NCBI GenBank assembly: GCA_040775095.1
Contig: JAXGTD010000014.1
Location: forward strand, 1 to 49,746
Origin: JAXGTD01 sp040775095
GTDB lineage: Bacteria > Pseudomonadota > Gammaproteobacteria > Chromatiales > Chromatiaceae
DNA length: 49,746 nucleotides
Reading direction: 5' to 3'
This document shows, piece after piece, positions 1 to 7,882 of this stretch (positions are counted from its first letter, which is position 1; every line of letters begins with the position of its first letter). The position numbers were made by a program, and so were the translations under genes. The notes beneath the pieces are model-generated. The model saw only the letters and a program-made list of their open reading frames with translations, did not search any database and was not told the DNA's origin.

Positions 1-155
1 CTACGTGCGACACGGCGGGTTGTCGGGCGGCTGAAGCCGCCCCTACATGCGACACGGCGGGTTGTTGGGCGGCTGAAGCCCCTACATGCGACACGGCGGG
101 GTGTTGGGCGGCTGAAGCCGCCCCTACGTGCGAGGAGGGCGGCTGAAGCCGCTCC
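1..155. repeat. Tandem REP-like repeat array
   Basis: Four head-to-tail copies start near positions 1, 43, 82 and 124, with unit lengths of about 42, 39, 42 and a shortened last copy. Each begins CTACRTGCGA and ends in a short perfect hairpin, GGCGGC-TGAA-GCCGCC (one copy lacks GCCG). The opposite strand reads GTAGGGGCGGCTTCAGCCGC, the general form of REP palindromes found between genes in many GC-rich gammaproteobacteria. The array lies upstream of glgB and may continue to the left of the window. No other copy was seen in the window. Confidence 0.8.
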
Positions 156-295
156 CGCATGTTGTTTCGATGCGCGGGGCCGCGCGCTCGGCGCCGAGAT
201 ACCGCATAATCTCTGCTGGGATCTCGCCCGGGGCTGACTGAACCTCCGCCCGGTCCGGATCCGAACCCAGTCCGCATCCGCACGAGGTATCCAGG

Positions 296-2530
296 ATGAG
301 TCACCCGCAACTGTCCGACGCGCTGCAGCAGATCGCTGCCGCGACCCACTCCGACCCGTTTTCGGTGCTCGGCCGTCATGTCGATGGCGACGGCATCTGT
401 GTGCGGATGATGATGCCCCGGGCCGAGACCGTGACCATCGTCGAGGGCGCGCATGAGATGACTCGGGTCGAGGGAACGGACATCTTTGAATGGCGTGGTG
501 AGAGCGACGCGGTTCCGGCACGCTATCGGCTGATCTGGCGCGACAAGGACCACCGCGAGCACATCGGTCACGACCCCTACTGCTTCCCGCACCAACTGCC
601 GGATTTCGATCTGCATCTGTTCGGCGAGGGCCGGCACTGGCATGCCTACCGCATGCTCGGGGCGCGTGTGCACGAGACCGAGGGTGTCGCGGGGGTGTTG
701 TTCTCGGTGTGGGCACCGAATGCCACGCGCGTGAGCGTGGTGGGTGATTTCAACGGTTGGGACGGGCGCTGTCACCCGATGCGCGTGCATGGCAACGGCG
801 TGTGGGAGCTGTTTATCCCCGACCTCGCCGACGGCGTGTTGTATAAGTTCGAGATCCGGGCCCGGGACGGCAGCATCTTATTGAAGTCAGACCCCTATGG
901 TCGGCGTTTCGAGGTCCGGCCAAACACCGCGTCGATCGTCGAGCCCGCGAGCCGATTCCGCTGGACCGATGATCGATGGCGCATCGCGCGCGCCGCGCAT
1001 GACTGGCTGCACAGCCCGATGTCGATCTACGAGGTGCACCTTGGGTCGTGGCAGCGCGGTCCGGAGGGCGAGATGCTCAACTACCGCGAGCTGGCCGAGC
1101 GGCTGGTCACGCATGTGCTCGACCTGGGTTTTACCCACATCGAGCTGATGCCCGTGACCGAGCATCCCTACGACCTGTCCTGGGGCTACCAGACCACCGG
1201 CTACTATGCCCCGACGAGTCGTTTCGGCAGTCCTGACGATTTTCGCTGGTTCATCGATCACTGCCATGCCAACGGCATCGGCGTGATCCTCGACTGGGTG
1301 CCGGCGCATTTTCCGAAAGACGCGCATGGGCTGGGCCGCTTCGATGGCACGGCGCTGTTCGAGCACGAGGACCCGCGTCTGGGCGAGCACCTCGACTGGT
1401 CGACGCTGATCTTCAACTTCGGCCGCAACGAGGTGAAGAATTTCCTGGTCTCCAGCGCGCTCTTCTGGCTCGAGGAGTTCCATCTTGACGGCCTGCGGGT
1501 CGACGCCGTCGCTTCGATGCTGTACCTGGACTATTCGCGCGAGGACTGGGTGCCGAACCGCTTCGGCGGGCGCGAGAACCTGGAGGCCATCGACTTTCTG
1601 CGCGAGCTCAACGAGATCACCCACGACCAAGTGCCCGGCGCGCTGATCATGGCGGAGGAATCGACCTCGTGGCCGCAGGTGACCAAGCCGACCTATGTCG
1701 GGGGGCTCGGCTTCGACCTGAAGTGGAACATGGGCTGGATGAACGACAGCCTGCGCTATATGCAGGACGAGCCGATCCATCGGCAGTACCACCAGGACGC
1801 GTTGACGTTCAGCATGCTCTACGCGTTCACCGAGAACTTCCTGCTGCCGTTCTCGCACGACGAGGTGACCCACGGCAAGCGCTCGCTGCTCTACCGCATG
1901 CCCGGCGACGAATGGCAACGCTTCGCGAACCTGCGCCTGCTCTATACCTACATGTACACGCATCCGGGCAAGAAGCTGCTGTTCATGGGCAGTGAGTTCG
2001 CTCAGGGCGAGGAATGGGACAGCACCGCCGTGCTGGACTGGTACGTGCAGGAATTTCCGTTCCACCAGGGCGTGGAGCGCCTGATCCGCGTCATTAACGC
2101 GCTCTATCAGATCGAGCCGCCGCTGCACCGCCTGGACTTCGATTGGCGAGGTTTCGAGTGGATCGACTGCCACGATGCGCAGAACTCGGTACTGGTGTAT
2201 CAGCGCAAGAGCGACGATGGGAGCGATCCCCTCGTGGTGGCGCTGAACTTCACCCCGGTGCCCCGCCATGGTTACCGGATCGGTGTGCCCGTGGGCGGTG
2301 CCTACGAGGAGTTGTTCAACTCCGACGCGGTAGCGTTCGGCGGCAGTGGCGTTGGCAATGGCGCGCGGGAGCTTCAAACCGAGCCCGTCGCGTGGATGAA
2401 TCACCCCAATTCGCTGGTAGTCAGTCTGCCACCCTTGGCCGGTATCCTGCTCAAGCCGCTGACGCCAGCGTCGGATGACACCGGTGTCGACGTATCGGAG
2501 ACCGAGGTCATGGATGCGAACGGCCAGTGA
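296..2530 (+). CDS. glgB: 1,4-alpha-glucan branching enzyme GlgB
   Basis: A cytoplasmic GH13 enzyme that cuts alpha-1,4 glucan chains and re-attaches them in alpha-1,6 linkage to branch glycogen. The 744 residues match full-length GlgB of the type with an extra N-terminal domain: an N-terminal beta-sandwich (about 1-115), a CBM48 domain (about 118-220, with FSVWAPNATRVSVVGDFNGW), the catalytic barrel and a C-terminal all-beta domain. The usual catalytic residues are visible: nucleophile Asp403 in LRVDAVASM, the acid/base Glu at 454-455 in MAEESTSWP and Asp522 in FSHDEVTHGK. The start is the first ATG, preceded by a weak CAGG. glgA follows after 77 bp on the same strand, so co-transcription is likely. 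Confidence 0.97.
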   Translation: MSHPQLSDALQQIAAATHSDPFSVLGRHVDGDGICVRMMMPRAETVTIVEGAHEMTRVEGTDIFEWRGESDAVPARYRLIWRDKDHREHIGHDPYCFPHQLPDFDLHLFGEGRHWHAYRMLGARVHETEGVAGVLFSVWAPNATRVSVVGDFNGWDGRCHPMRVHGNGVWELFIPDLADGVLYKFEIRARDGSILLKSDPYGRRFEVRPNTASIVEPASRFRWTDDRWRIARAAHDWLHSPMSIYEVHLGSWQRGPEGEMLNYRELAERLVTHVLDLGFTHIELMPVTEHPYDLSWGYQTTGYYAPTSRFGSPDDFRWFIDHCHANGIGVILDWVPAHFPKDAHGLGRFDGTALFEHEDPRLGEHLDWSTLIFNFGRNEVKNFLVSSALFWLEEFHLDGLRVDAVASMLYLDYSREDWVPNRFGGRENLEAIDFLRELNEITHDQVPGALIMAEESTSWPQVTKPTYVGGLGFDLKWNMGWMNDSLRYMQDEPIHRQYHQDALTFSMLYAFTENFLLPFSHDEVTHGKRSLLYRMPGDEWQRFANLRLLYTYMYTHPGKKLLFMGSEFAQGEEWDSTAVLDWYVQEFPFHQGVERLIRVINALYQIEPPLHRLDFDWRGFEWIDCHDAQNSVLVYQRKSDDGSDPLVVALNFTPVPRHGYRIGVPVGGAYEELFNSDAVAFGGSGVGNGARELQTEPVAWMNHPNSLVVSLPPLAGILLKPLTPASDDTGVDVSETEVMDANGQ

Positions 2531-2607
2531 TGCAGGTCCGCACGGGCCCTTGCTCGACCACAAGCTGGCCCCCGCTCAAGAACAGAAGACCCTCCAGGAC
2601 ATGAGCC

Positions 2608-4671
2608 ATGGCAAAAAAGCCGACCCCCCCCAAGAAGCCGCCGATGGAGCATACCGCCGCCGGTGTGAAGCCCAAGGCGCCTACCAGGCCCGCTGACGCC
2701 ATCGCCGCGTCCGGCCCGGCGCCCGATGCGCCGTCCGGTACCGGGGATGGTGGTCCAGTCGAAGGGAAGGCGCCCGTGCAGCCCGCCACCGCCGCGCCCG
2801 CCCCGGCCGCGACGGCGAAGACCGCCCCAGCGCCGGAACCGACGGCGAAGGGCGCGCCTGCCCCGGCCGCGACGGCGAAGACCGCCCCAGCGCCGGAACC
2901 GACGGCGAAGGGCGCGCCGGCCCCGGTGGCGGCGAAGCCGGCCCCAGCGCCGGAACCGACGGCGAAGGGCGCGCCAGCCCCGGCAAATGCGTCGGACGGG
3001 GTCCCGGTCGAGGCCAGGGCGGACCTGCTGCCCGAGCCCGTCGAACCGGCTCCCCCGGGCGGTTCGATGGAAGGCCCGGAGCCGCGCCCCGTTTCAGGGT
3101 TGCAGCCGGAGCCGGAGCCGGAGCCGGCACCGGCACCCGCTGCCGAGCCTCCTCCGGAGCCCGCGCCGGTCCATGATCATCGTCCCCATCGCCCCAGTCT
3201 GTACATCGTCCACATTACCCCGGAAATGGCGCCGGTGGCCAAGGTCGGCGGATTGGCGGACGTGGTCTTCGGCCTCAGCCGCGAGCTGGCGATCCGCGGC
3301 AATCACGTCGAGATCATCCTGCCGAAGTACGACAACCTGCGTTACGACCACATCTTCGAGCTGCATGAGGTGTACCGCGATCTGTGGGTTCCCTGGTATG
3401 AGGGCGCGATTCACTGCACGGTCTTTTTCGGTTTCGTGCACGACCGCAAGTGCTTCTTCATCGAGCCGCATTCGAACGACAACTTCTTCAACCGCGGCGG
3501 CGTGTACGGCTTCCCCGATGACGTGTTGCGCTACGCGTTCTTTTCGCGCGCCGCGATGGAATTCATGTGGAAGGCCGGCAAGCATCCGGACATCATCCAT
3601 TGCCATGACTGGCAGACCGCGCTGGTGCCCGTATTTCTGTACGAGCTCTATCAGCCGCTCGGCATGACCCATCCGCGCGCCTGTCTCACCATCCACAACT
3701 TCAAGCACCAGGGGGTCACCGGGCCGGAGTTGTTGCGGGCCACCGGGCTGAACCGGCCCGAGCGTTTCATGGACTGGAACCGGATGCAGGACAACCACCA
3801 CCGCAATGCGCTGAACCTGCTCAAGGGTGGCATCGTCTATTCCAACTTTGTCACCACCGTTTCGCCGCGCTATGCCTTCGAGACCAAGGACCAGGGCCAG
3901 GGTTTCGGTCTGGAGCCTACGCTGCATACCCATCACATGAAATACGGTGGCGTGGTCAACGGCATCGACTACGATGTCTGGAACCCCGAGGTGGACCGGC
4001 AGATCCCGGTGCGTTTCGGCGTCGACAACATCGATGCCAAGTACGAGAACAAGCGCGCCCTGCGTCATCGGTTGATGTTGGCCGACAACGAGAAGCCGAT
4101 TGTCGCGTTCATCGGCCGGCTCGATCCCCAGAAGGGCCTCGAGCTGGTGCGGCATGCGATCTTCTATGCGCTGGAGCACGGTGCGCAGTTCGTGCTGCTG
4201 GGCTCGAGCCCCGATCAGGCGATCAATAACGACTTCTGGGGCCTGAAGCGCATGCTCAACGACAGCCCGGACTGCCATCTCGAGATTGGCTTCGACGACG
4301 ACCTGGCCCATCTGATCTATGCCGGTGCCGACATGATGCTGGTGCCCAGCCAGTTCGAGCCCTGCGGCCTGACACAGCTGATCTCGCTGCGTTATGGCAC
4401 CATCCCGGTGGTGCGGGTGGTCGGCGGGCTCGCCGACACGGTGTTCGACAAGGACCACTCCACCCGCCCGTTGCATGAGCGCAACGGTTATAGTTTCGCC
4501 AACTACGATGGGGTCGGGCTGGAGTCCGCGCTGGGTCGGGCCATCGCCTGCTATTACAACCACCCGGATCACTTCCGTGAGCTGATGAAAAACGCGATGC
4601 GCTCCGATTACTCGTGGAATCGGCCTGGCGAGGACTACCTGAACATCTACGATTTCATCCGGGACCGATGA
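2608..4671 (+). CDS. glgA: Glycogen synthase GlgA with Ala/Pro-rich N-terminal extension
   Basis: A GT5 glycogen synthase that transfers glucose from ADP-glucose to the non-reducing end of glycogen. The core begins near residue 197 (LYIVHITPEMAPVAKVGGL, with the substrate-loop Lys212 in KVGG) and carries the GT5 sugar-nucleotide motif around Glu584 (FEPCGLTQL) and GLADTVFD near the C-terminus. The core is about 490 residues, normal for the family. The total of 687 comes from about 196 extra N-terminal residues that are low complexity, Ala/Pro/Lys-rich and then Glu/Pro-rich, with no predicted signal peptide or helix bundle. The frame is open from ATG 2608 without interruption, so the extension is probably translated. 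An internal start just before residue 197 cannot be excluded. Confidence 0.95.
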   Translation: MAKKPTPPKKPPMEHTAAGVKPKAPTRPADAIAASGPAPDAPSGTGDGGPVEGKAPVQPATAAPAPAATAKTAPAPEPTAKGAPAPAATAKTAPAPEPTAKGAPAPVAAKPAPAPEPTAKGAPAPANASDGVPVEARADLLPEPVEPAPPGGSMEGPEPRPVSGLQPEPEPEPAPAPAAEPPPEPAPVHDHRPHRPSLYIVHITPEMAPVAKVGGLADVVFGLSRELAIRGNHVEIILPKYDNLRYDHIFELHEVYRDLWVPWYEGAIHCTVFFGFVHDRKCFFIEPHSNDNFFNRGGVYGFPDDVLRYAFFSRAAMEFMWKAGKHPDIIHCHDWQTALVPVFLYELYQPLGMTHPRACLTIHNFKHQGVTGPELLRATGLNRPERFMDWNRMQDNHHRNALNLLKGGIVYSNFVTTVSPRYAFETKDQGQGFGLEPTLHTHHMKYGGVVNGIDYDVWNPEVDRQIPVRFGVDNIDAKYENKRALRHRLMLADNEKPIVAFIGRLDPQKGLELVRHAIFYALEHGAQFVLLGSSPDQAINNDFWGLKRMLNDSPDCHLEIGFDDDLAHLIYAGADMMLVPSQFEPCGLTQLISLRYGTIPVVRVVGGLADTVFDKDHSTRPLHERNGYSFANYDGVGLESALGRAIACYYNHPDHFRELMKNAMRSDYSWNRPGEDYLNIYDFIRDR
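2797..2973 (+). repeat. 60-bp tandem repeats coding the GlgA N-terminal linker
   Basis: Three tandem units of 60, 60 and 57 bp (2797-2856, 2857-2916, 2917-2973) encode near-identical 19-20 residue peptides of the form PAPAATAKTAPAPEPTAKGA. The first two units differ at only one base, so the duplication is recent or homogenised. All units are multiples of three and keep the frame, so copy-number change would lengthen or shorten the linker without breaking glgA. Confidence 0.9.
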
Positions 4672-4783
4672 TCGGAGGACCGAGATGCTGATGGACTGGA
4701 GCACCGGGGGCCTATCGCGCCGGTGTTCTGTCCAATCGTTGTGATGATGCCGCGCCGGCCGTGGCCCCAGAGTCAAGGACCCA

Positions 4784-6067
4784 ATGTTGAAGATCTACAA
4801 CCTGTTTCCCCTGCTTGCCGGCCCTTTCGATGCCTGGGAACCCCACCTGGAGCGTGCCGCGGGCATGGGCTTCGACTGGGTCTTCGTGAACCCCATTCAA
4901 CGGCTGGGGCGCTCTGGCAGCCTCTATTCCATCGCCGATTACTTTGCGATCAACCCGGTGCTGCTACAGCCGCGCTCCAGGCTCGATCCCGACGATCAGG
5001 TTCGGGCGATGGCCGAGACGGCCGAAGGGCAGGGCCTGTCGCTGATGATCGATCTGGTGATCAATCACTGCGCCGAGGACAGCGCGCTGGTGAGCACGCA
5101 CCCGGAGTGGTTCGTCCGCGAGCGCGGCCGTGTGGCCCACCCATTCTGCATCGAGGACAACGGCAACAAGGTCGTCTGGCGCGATCTGGCCCAGTTCGAC
5201 CACCGCCGCGCCCTGCAGCGACCCGACGCGCCGGACGGACTGCTGGCCTATTGCGTGCGCATGGTCGAGCACCTGGTCGGGCTCGGTTTTCGCGGGTTCC
5301 GCTGCGACGCGGCCTATCAGATCCCGAGCGAGCTCTGGCGCCTGCTCATCGAGCGCGTGCGTGCCCGCCACCCGGAGACCCGCTTCATTGCCGAGACCCT
5401 GGGCTGCACGCCCGCGCAGACCCGTGAGACCGCCGCGGCGGGCTTCGATGCAATCTTCAACAGCGCAAAATGGTGGGACTTCCACGGCAACTGGCTGCTG
5501 GAGCAGTACGAGCTGACGCGTCAGATCGCACCCTCGATCAGCTTTCCCGAGAGCCACGATACCCGGCGTCTGTTCGATGAGTTCGAGGGCAACGTCGACG
5601 CGCTGCGTCAGCATTACCTGTTCACGGCGCTGTTTGCCAGCGGCGTGATGATCCCGATGGGCTTCGAGTATGGGTTTCGCAAGCGTCTCGACGTCGTGGA
5701 CACGACACCGGGCGACTGGGAGGCGCCAAACGCGGACATCACCGATTTCATCACCCAGGTCAACGCCATCAAGGAACAGGTTCCGACCCTGGCCGGGGAG
5801 GGCCGCATCGAGCGGCTGGATCACCCGGATCCCGCCATCCTCGTACTGCGCAAGCACGCGATCAACGGCCCCGGCGAGGCGCTGCTGGTGTTGAACAAGG
5901 ATCCCTGGACCCGCCAGCGTTTCTATGTGGATGACCTGCGCAACCTGATCCAGGCCCCGCAACCGCTGCGCGACCTGTCCCCGGACTGGCCCATGGAGCA
6001 GCTGCCGGCCCCGTTCGAATTCTGGCTCGGCCCGGGCATGGCGCGCGTGTTGGTGGCCGACGGCTAA
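4784..6067 (+). CDS. GH13 alpha-amylase-family enzyme (GlgE-like catalytic domain)
   Basis: A cytoplasmic GH13 glucan-active enzyme of 427 residues with no signal peptide. The four conserved regions are present: DLVINHC, nucleophile Asp175 in GFRCDAAYQ, acid/base Glu204 in FIAETLG and Asp259 in SFPESHDTRR. The start, LKIYNLFPLLAGPFDAW, and the sequence FVNPIQRLGRSGSLYSIADY resemble the barrel of GlgE maltosyltransferases and related alpha-amylases. The protein lacks the long N-terminal domain of true GlgE and has only a short C-terminal beta domain (about 370-427). It follows glgA after 112 bp, so a role in glycogen or maltodextrin turnover is likely. Hydrolase, transglycosylase or phosphate-dependent activity cannot be decided from sequence alone. 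Confidence 0.8.
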   Translation: MLKIYNLFPLLAGPFDAWEPHLERAAGMGFDWVFVNPIQRLGRSGSLYSIADYFAINPVLLQPRSRLDPDDQVRAMAETAEGQGLSLMIDLVINHCAEDSALVSTHPEWFVRERGRVAHPFCIEDNGNKVVWRDLAQFDHRRALQRPDAPDGLLAYCVRMVEHLVGLGFRGFRCDAAYQIPSELWRLLIERVRARHPETRFIAETLGCTPAQTRETAAAGFDAIFNSAKWWDFHGNWLLEQYELTRQIAPSISFPESHDTRRLFDEFEGNVDALRQHYLFTALFASGVMIPMGFEYGFRKRLDVVDTTPGDWEAPNADITDFITQVNAIKEQVPTLAGEGRIERLDHPDPAILVLRKHAINGPGEALLVLNKDPWTRQRFYVDDLRNLIQAPQPLRDLSPDWPMEQLPAPFEFWLGPGMARVLVADG

Positions 6068-6261
6068 GGACCTGGCACATTGGCGCCGGGCTTGGGTAGC
6101 CGCCGTCGCGTTGGGCTCGAAGGCCGATGTCTGCTGCCTGGGGCAGGCGACGCTCGCCGATCCCCTGCCGCGCCAGGCATGCGCCGTGCGCGACACCCGG
6201 CCTCCGCCACCCGAGACGGCCCCGCTGGGTCAAGGTTGAAGACCGGCCACGGGCTCGTCCG

Positions 6262-7872
6262 ATGAACCCCCTCGATCTCTTCAACGCGTTGATTGCATCC
6301 GTGGCTTGGCCGACGCTGCGGCTGGTGCTGCATGTCGCGTTCTTCCTGATCATGCTCTACATCCTCAAGCGGATGTTCGACCTGCGGGCCTCCACGGCGC
6401 TGCGGCATCTCAGGCGCAAGACCCGGGCGTTGCCCGTGTCGATGCTGATCCTGTCGCTGCTGTTCGTCTCGGTGTTGGCGTATCAGGCGAGCTGGCAGTT
6501 GATGGGCATGACGCGGCCACGGTTCGTCGGGTTCATGCAGACCTACGACCGGCGTCAATTCAACCCCGCGCATGGGATCCGGCGTGGGCGGATCCTCGAT
6601 CACCGCGGGGAGGTGCTGGCCTACAGCCTCCAGCAGCAGGGGCAGGTGCGCCGCATCTATCCCTACGGCCCGGCATTTGCCCATGTGGTCGGCTACAGCG
6701 ACGCGAAGTTCGGCGCCTCGGGTATGGAGGCGGCAGCCAATGCCCACCTGAACGGCAGCACACCGGCCGACCTGAAGGCCTGGGGCACCCTGGGCCGGCA
6801 GGTGCTCACGCGCGACAAGACCCCGATGGGGCAGGACCTGATGCTCACGTTGGACGCGGAGCTGCAACTCATGGCCGTGCAGCGGCTCGGCGACCGGCGC
6901 GGCGCCGTTGTGATGATCCGCCCCGGGGACGGTGCGATTCGCGTGCTCGCGAGCACCCCGGGTTACGATCCAAACGCGATCGGTCCCGCCCTGTTCCAGG
7001 GCGGCGACCCGGCCGCCCCGCTACTCAACCGCGCCACCCAGGGGCTGTATCCGCCTGGCTCGACGTTCAAGGTCGTGCTGGCCGCGGAGGCGCTGAACGC
7101 TGGTTTCCGGGGCAGCCTGCCCTGCCCGGCGGACGGCTTCACGACCTCGCCGCGCTATCCGAAGATCCGCGATCACGAATACTACAGCGCGCGGGCTGGT
7201 GCCCGACCCTGGCGTGGTCATGGCGAGCTGGACCTGGCCGCGGCGCTGGCGCAGTCGTCGAACGTGTTTTTTGCCCAACTCGGGGTCCGTTATGGGCAGG
7301 ATGCCTTTGCCGCGAACGCCGAGCGCTTCTATTTCAACCGCGAGATCCCGCTGCACGAGGGGCCGTACGGTGCACAGACCATGCAGACAGGGAGGATCCC
7401 GCGCATTGCGAAATCCGATCAGTATGGCTTGGCGCAGGCCTCCATCGGCCAGGGGCGCGTGCTGGTGACCCCGGCGCAGATGGCATTGGTTGCCGCCGCG
7501 GTGGCCAATCGCGGGCTGGCGGTGCGGCCGCGTCTGGTGCTCGCCGATGCGCCGGTCGCGCTGGCGCGCTTCATGCCAGCGGCGAGCGCCGAGCGCCTGG
7601 CCGCGATGATGCGCCGTGTCGTCACGCAGGGTACCGGCCGTGGTGTCGACGTGCCGGGTCTGTCGATCGCCGGCAAGACCGGAACCGCGCAGAACCCCAA
7701 CGGGGACTCTCACAGTTGGTTCATCGGCTTTGCACCGGCCTCGACGTCGCGCCGCCATGCCGGCCTGGCCGTGGCCGTGCTGGTGGAGCAGGGTGGATAC
7801 GGCTCGGCCGCGGCGGCGCCGATCGCACGCGACCTGCTGCTTCGTGCCAACGAGCTGGGAATGCTGCGTTGA
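6262..7872 (+). CDS. Class B penicillin-binding protein (PbpA/PBP2-like transpeptidase)
   Basis: A membrane-anchored D,D-transpeptidase that cross-links peptidoglycan. The start at ATG 6262 gives 536 residues. Two hydrophobic segments (about 19-37 and 58-73) precede the periplasmic part. The catalytic motifs are complete: SxxK at Ser267-Lys270 (GSTFK), SxN at 332-334 (SSN) and KTG at 472-474 (GKTGTAQ). The region around 105-165 (RGRILDHRGEVLAYS, then HVVGYSDAKFGASGME) is short and resembles actinobacterial PbpA rather than the larger pedestal of E. coli PBP2 or FtsI. The SEDS gene starts 10 bp after the stop, so the two form a polymerase-transpeptidase pair. An upstream in-frame extension to 6127 exists but looks non-coding. 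Confidence 0.9.
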   Translation: MNPLDLFNALIASVAWPTLRLVLHVAFFLIMLYILKRMFDLRASTALRHLRRKTRALPVSMLILSLLFVSVLAYQASWQLMGMTRPRFVGFMQTYDRRQFNPAHGIRRGRILDHRGEVLAYSLQQQGQVRRIYPYGPAFAHVVGYSDAKFGASGMEAAANAHLNGSTPADLKAWGTLGRQVLTRDKTPMGQDLMLTLDAELQLMAVQRLGDRRGAVVMIRPGDGAIRVLASTPGYDPNAIGPALFQGGDPAAPLLNRATQGLYPPGSTFKVVLAAEALNAGFRGSLPCPADGFTTSPRYPKIRDHEYYSARAGARPWRGHGELDLAAALAQSSNVFFAQLGVRYGQDAFAANAERFYFNREIPLHEGPYGAQTMQTGRIPRIAKSDQYGLAQASIGQGRVLVTPAQMALVAAAVANRGLAVRPRLVLADAPVALARFMPAASAERLAAMMRRVVTQGTGRGVDVPGLSIAGKTGTAQNPNGDSHSWFIGFAPASTSRRHAGLAVAVLVEQGGYGSAAAAPIARDLLLRANELGMLR

Positions 7873-7882
7873 GGCCGGCCCC

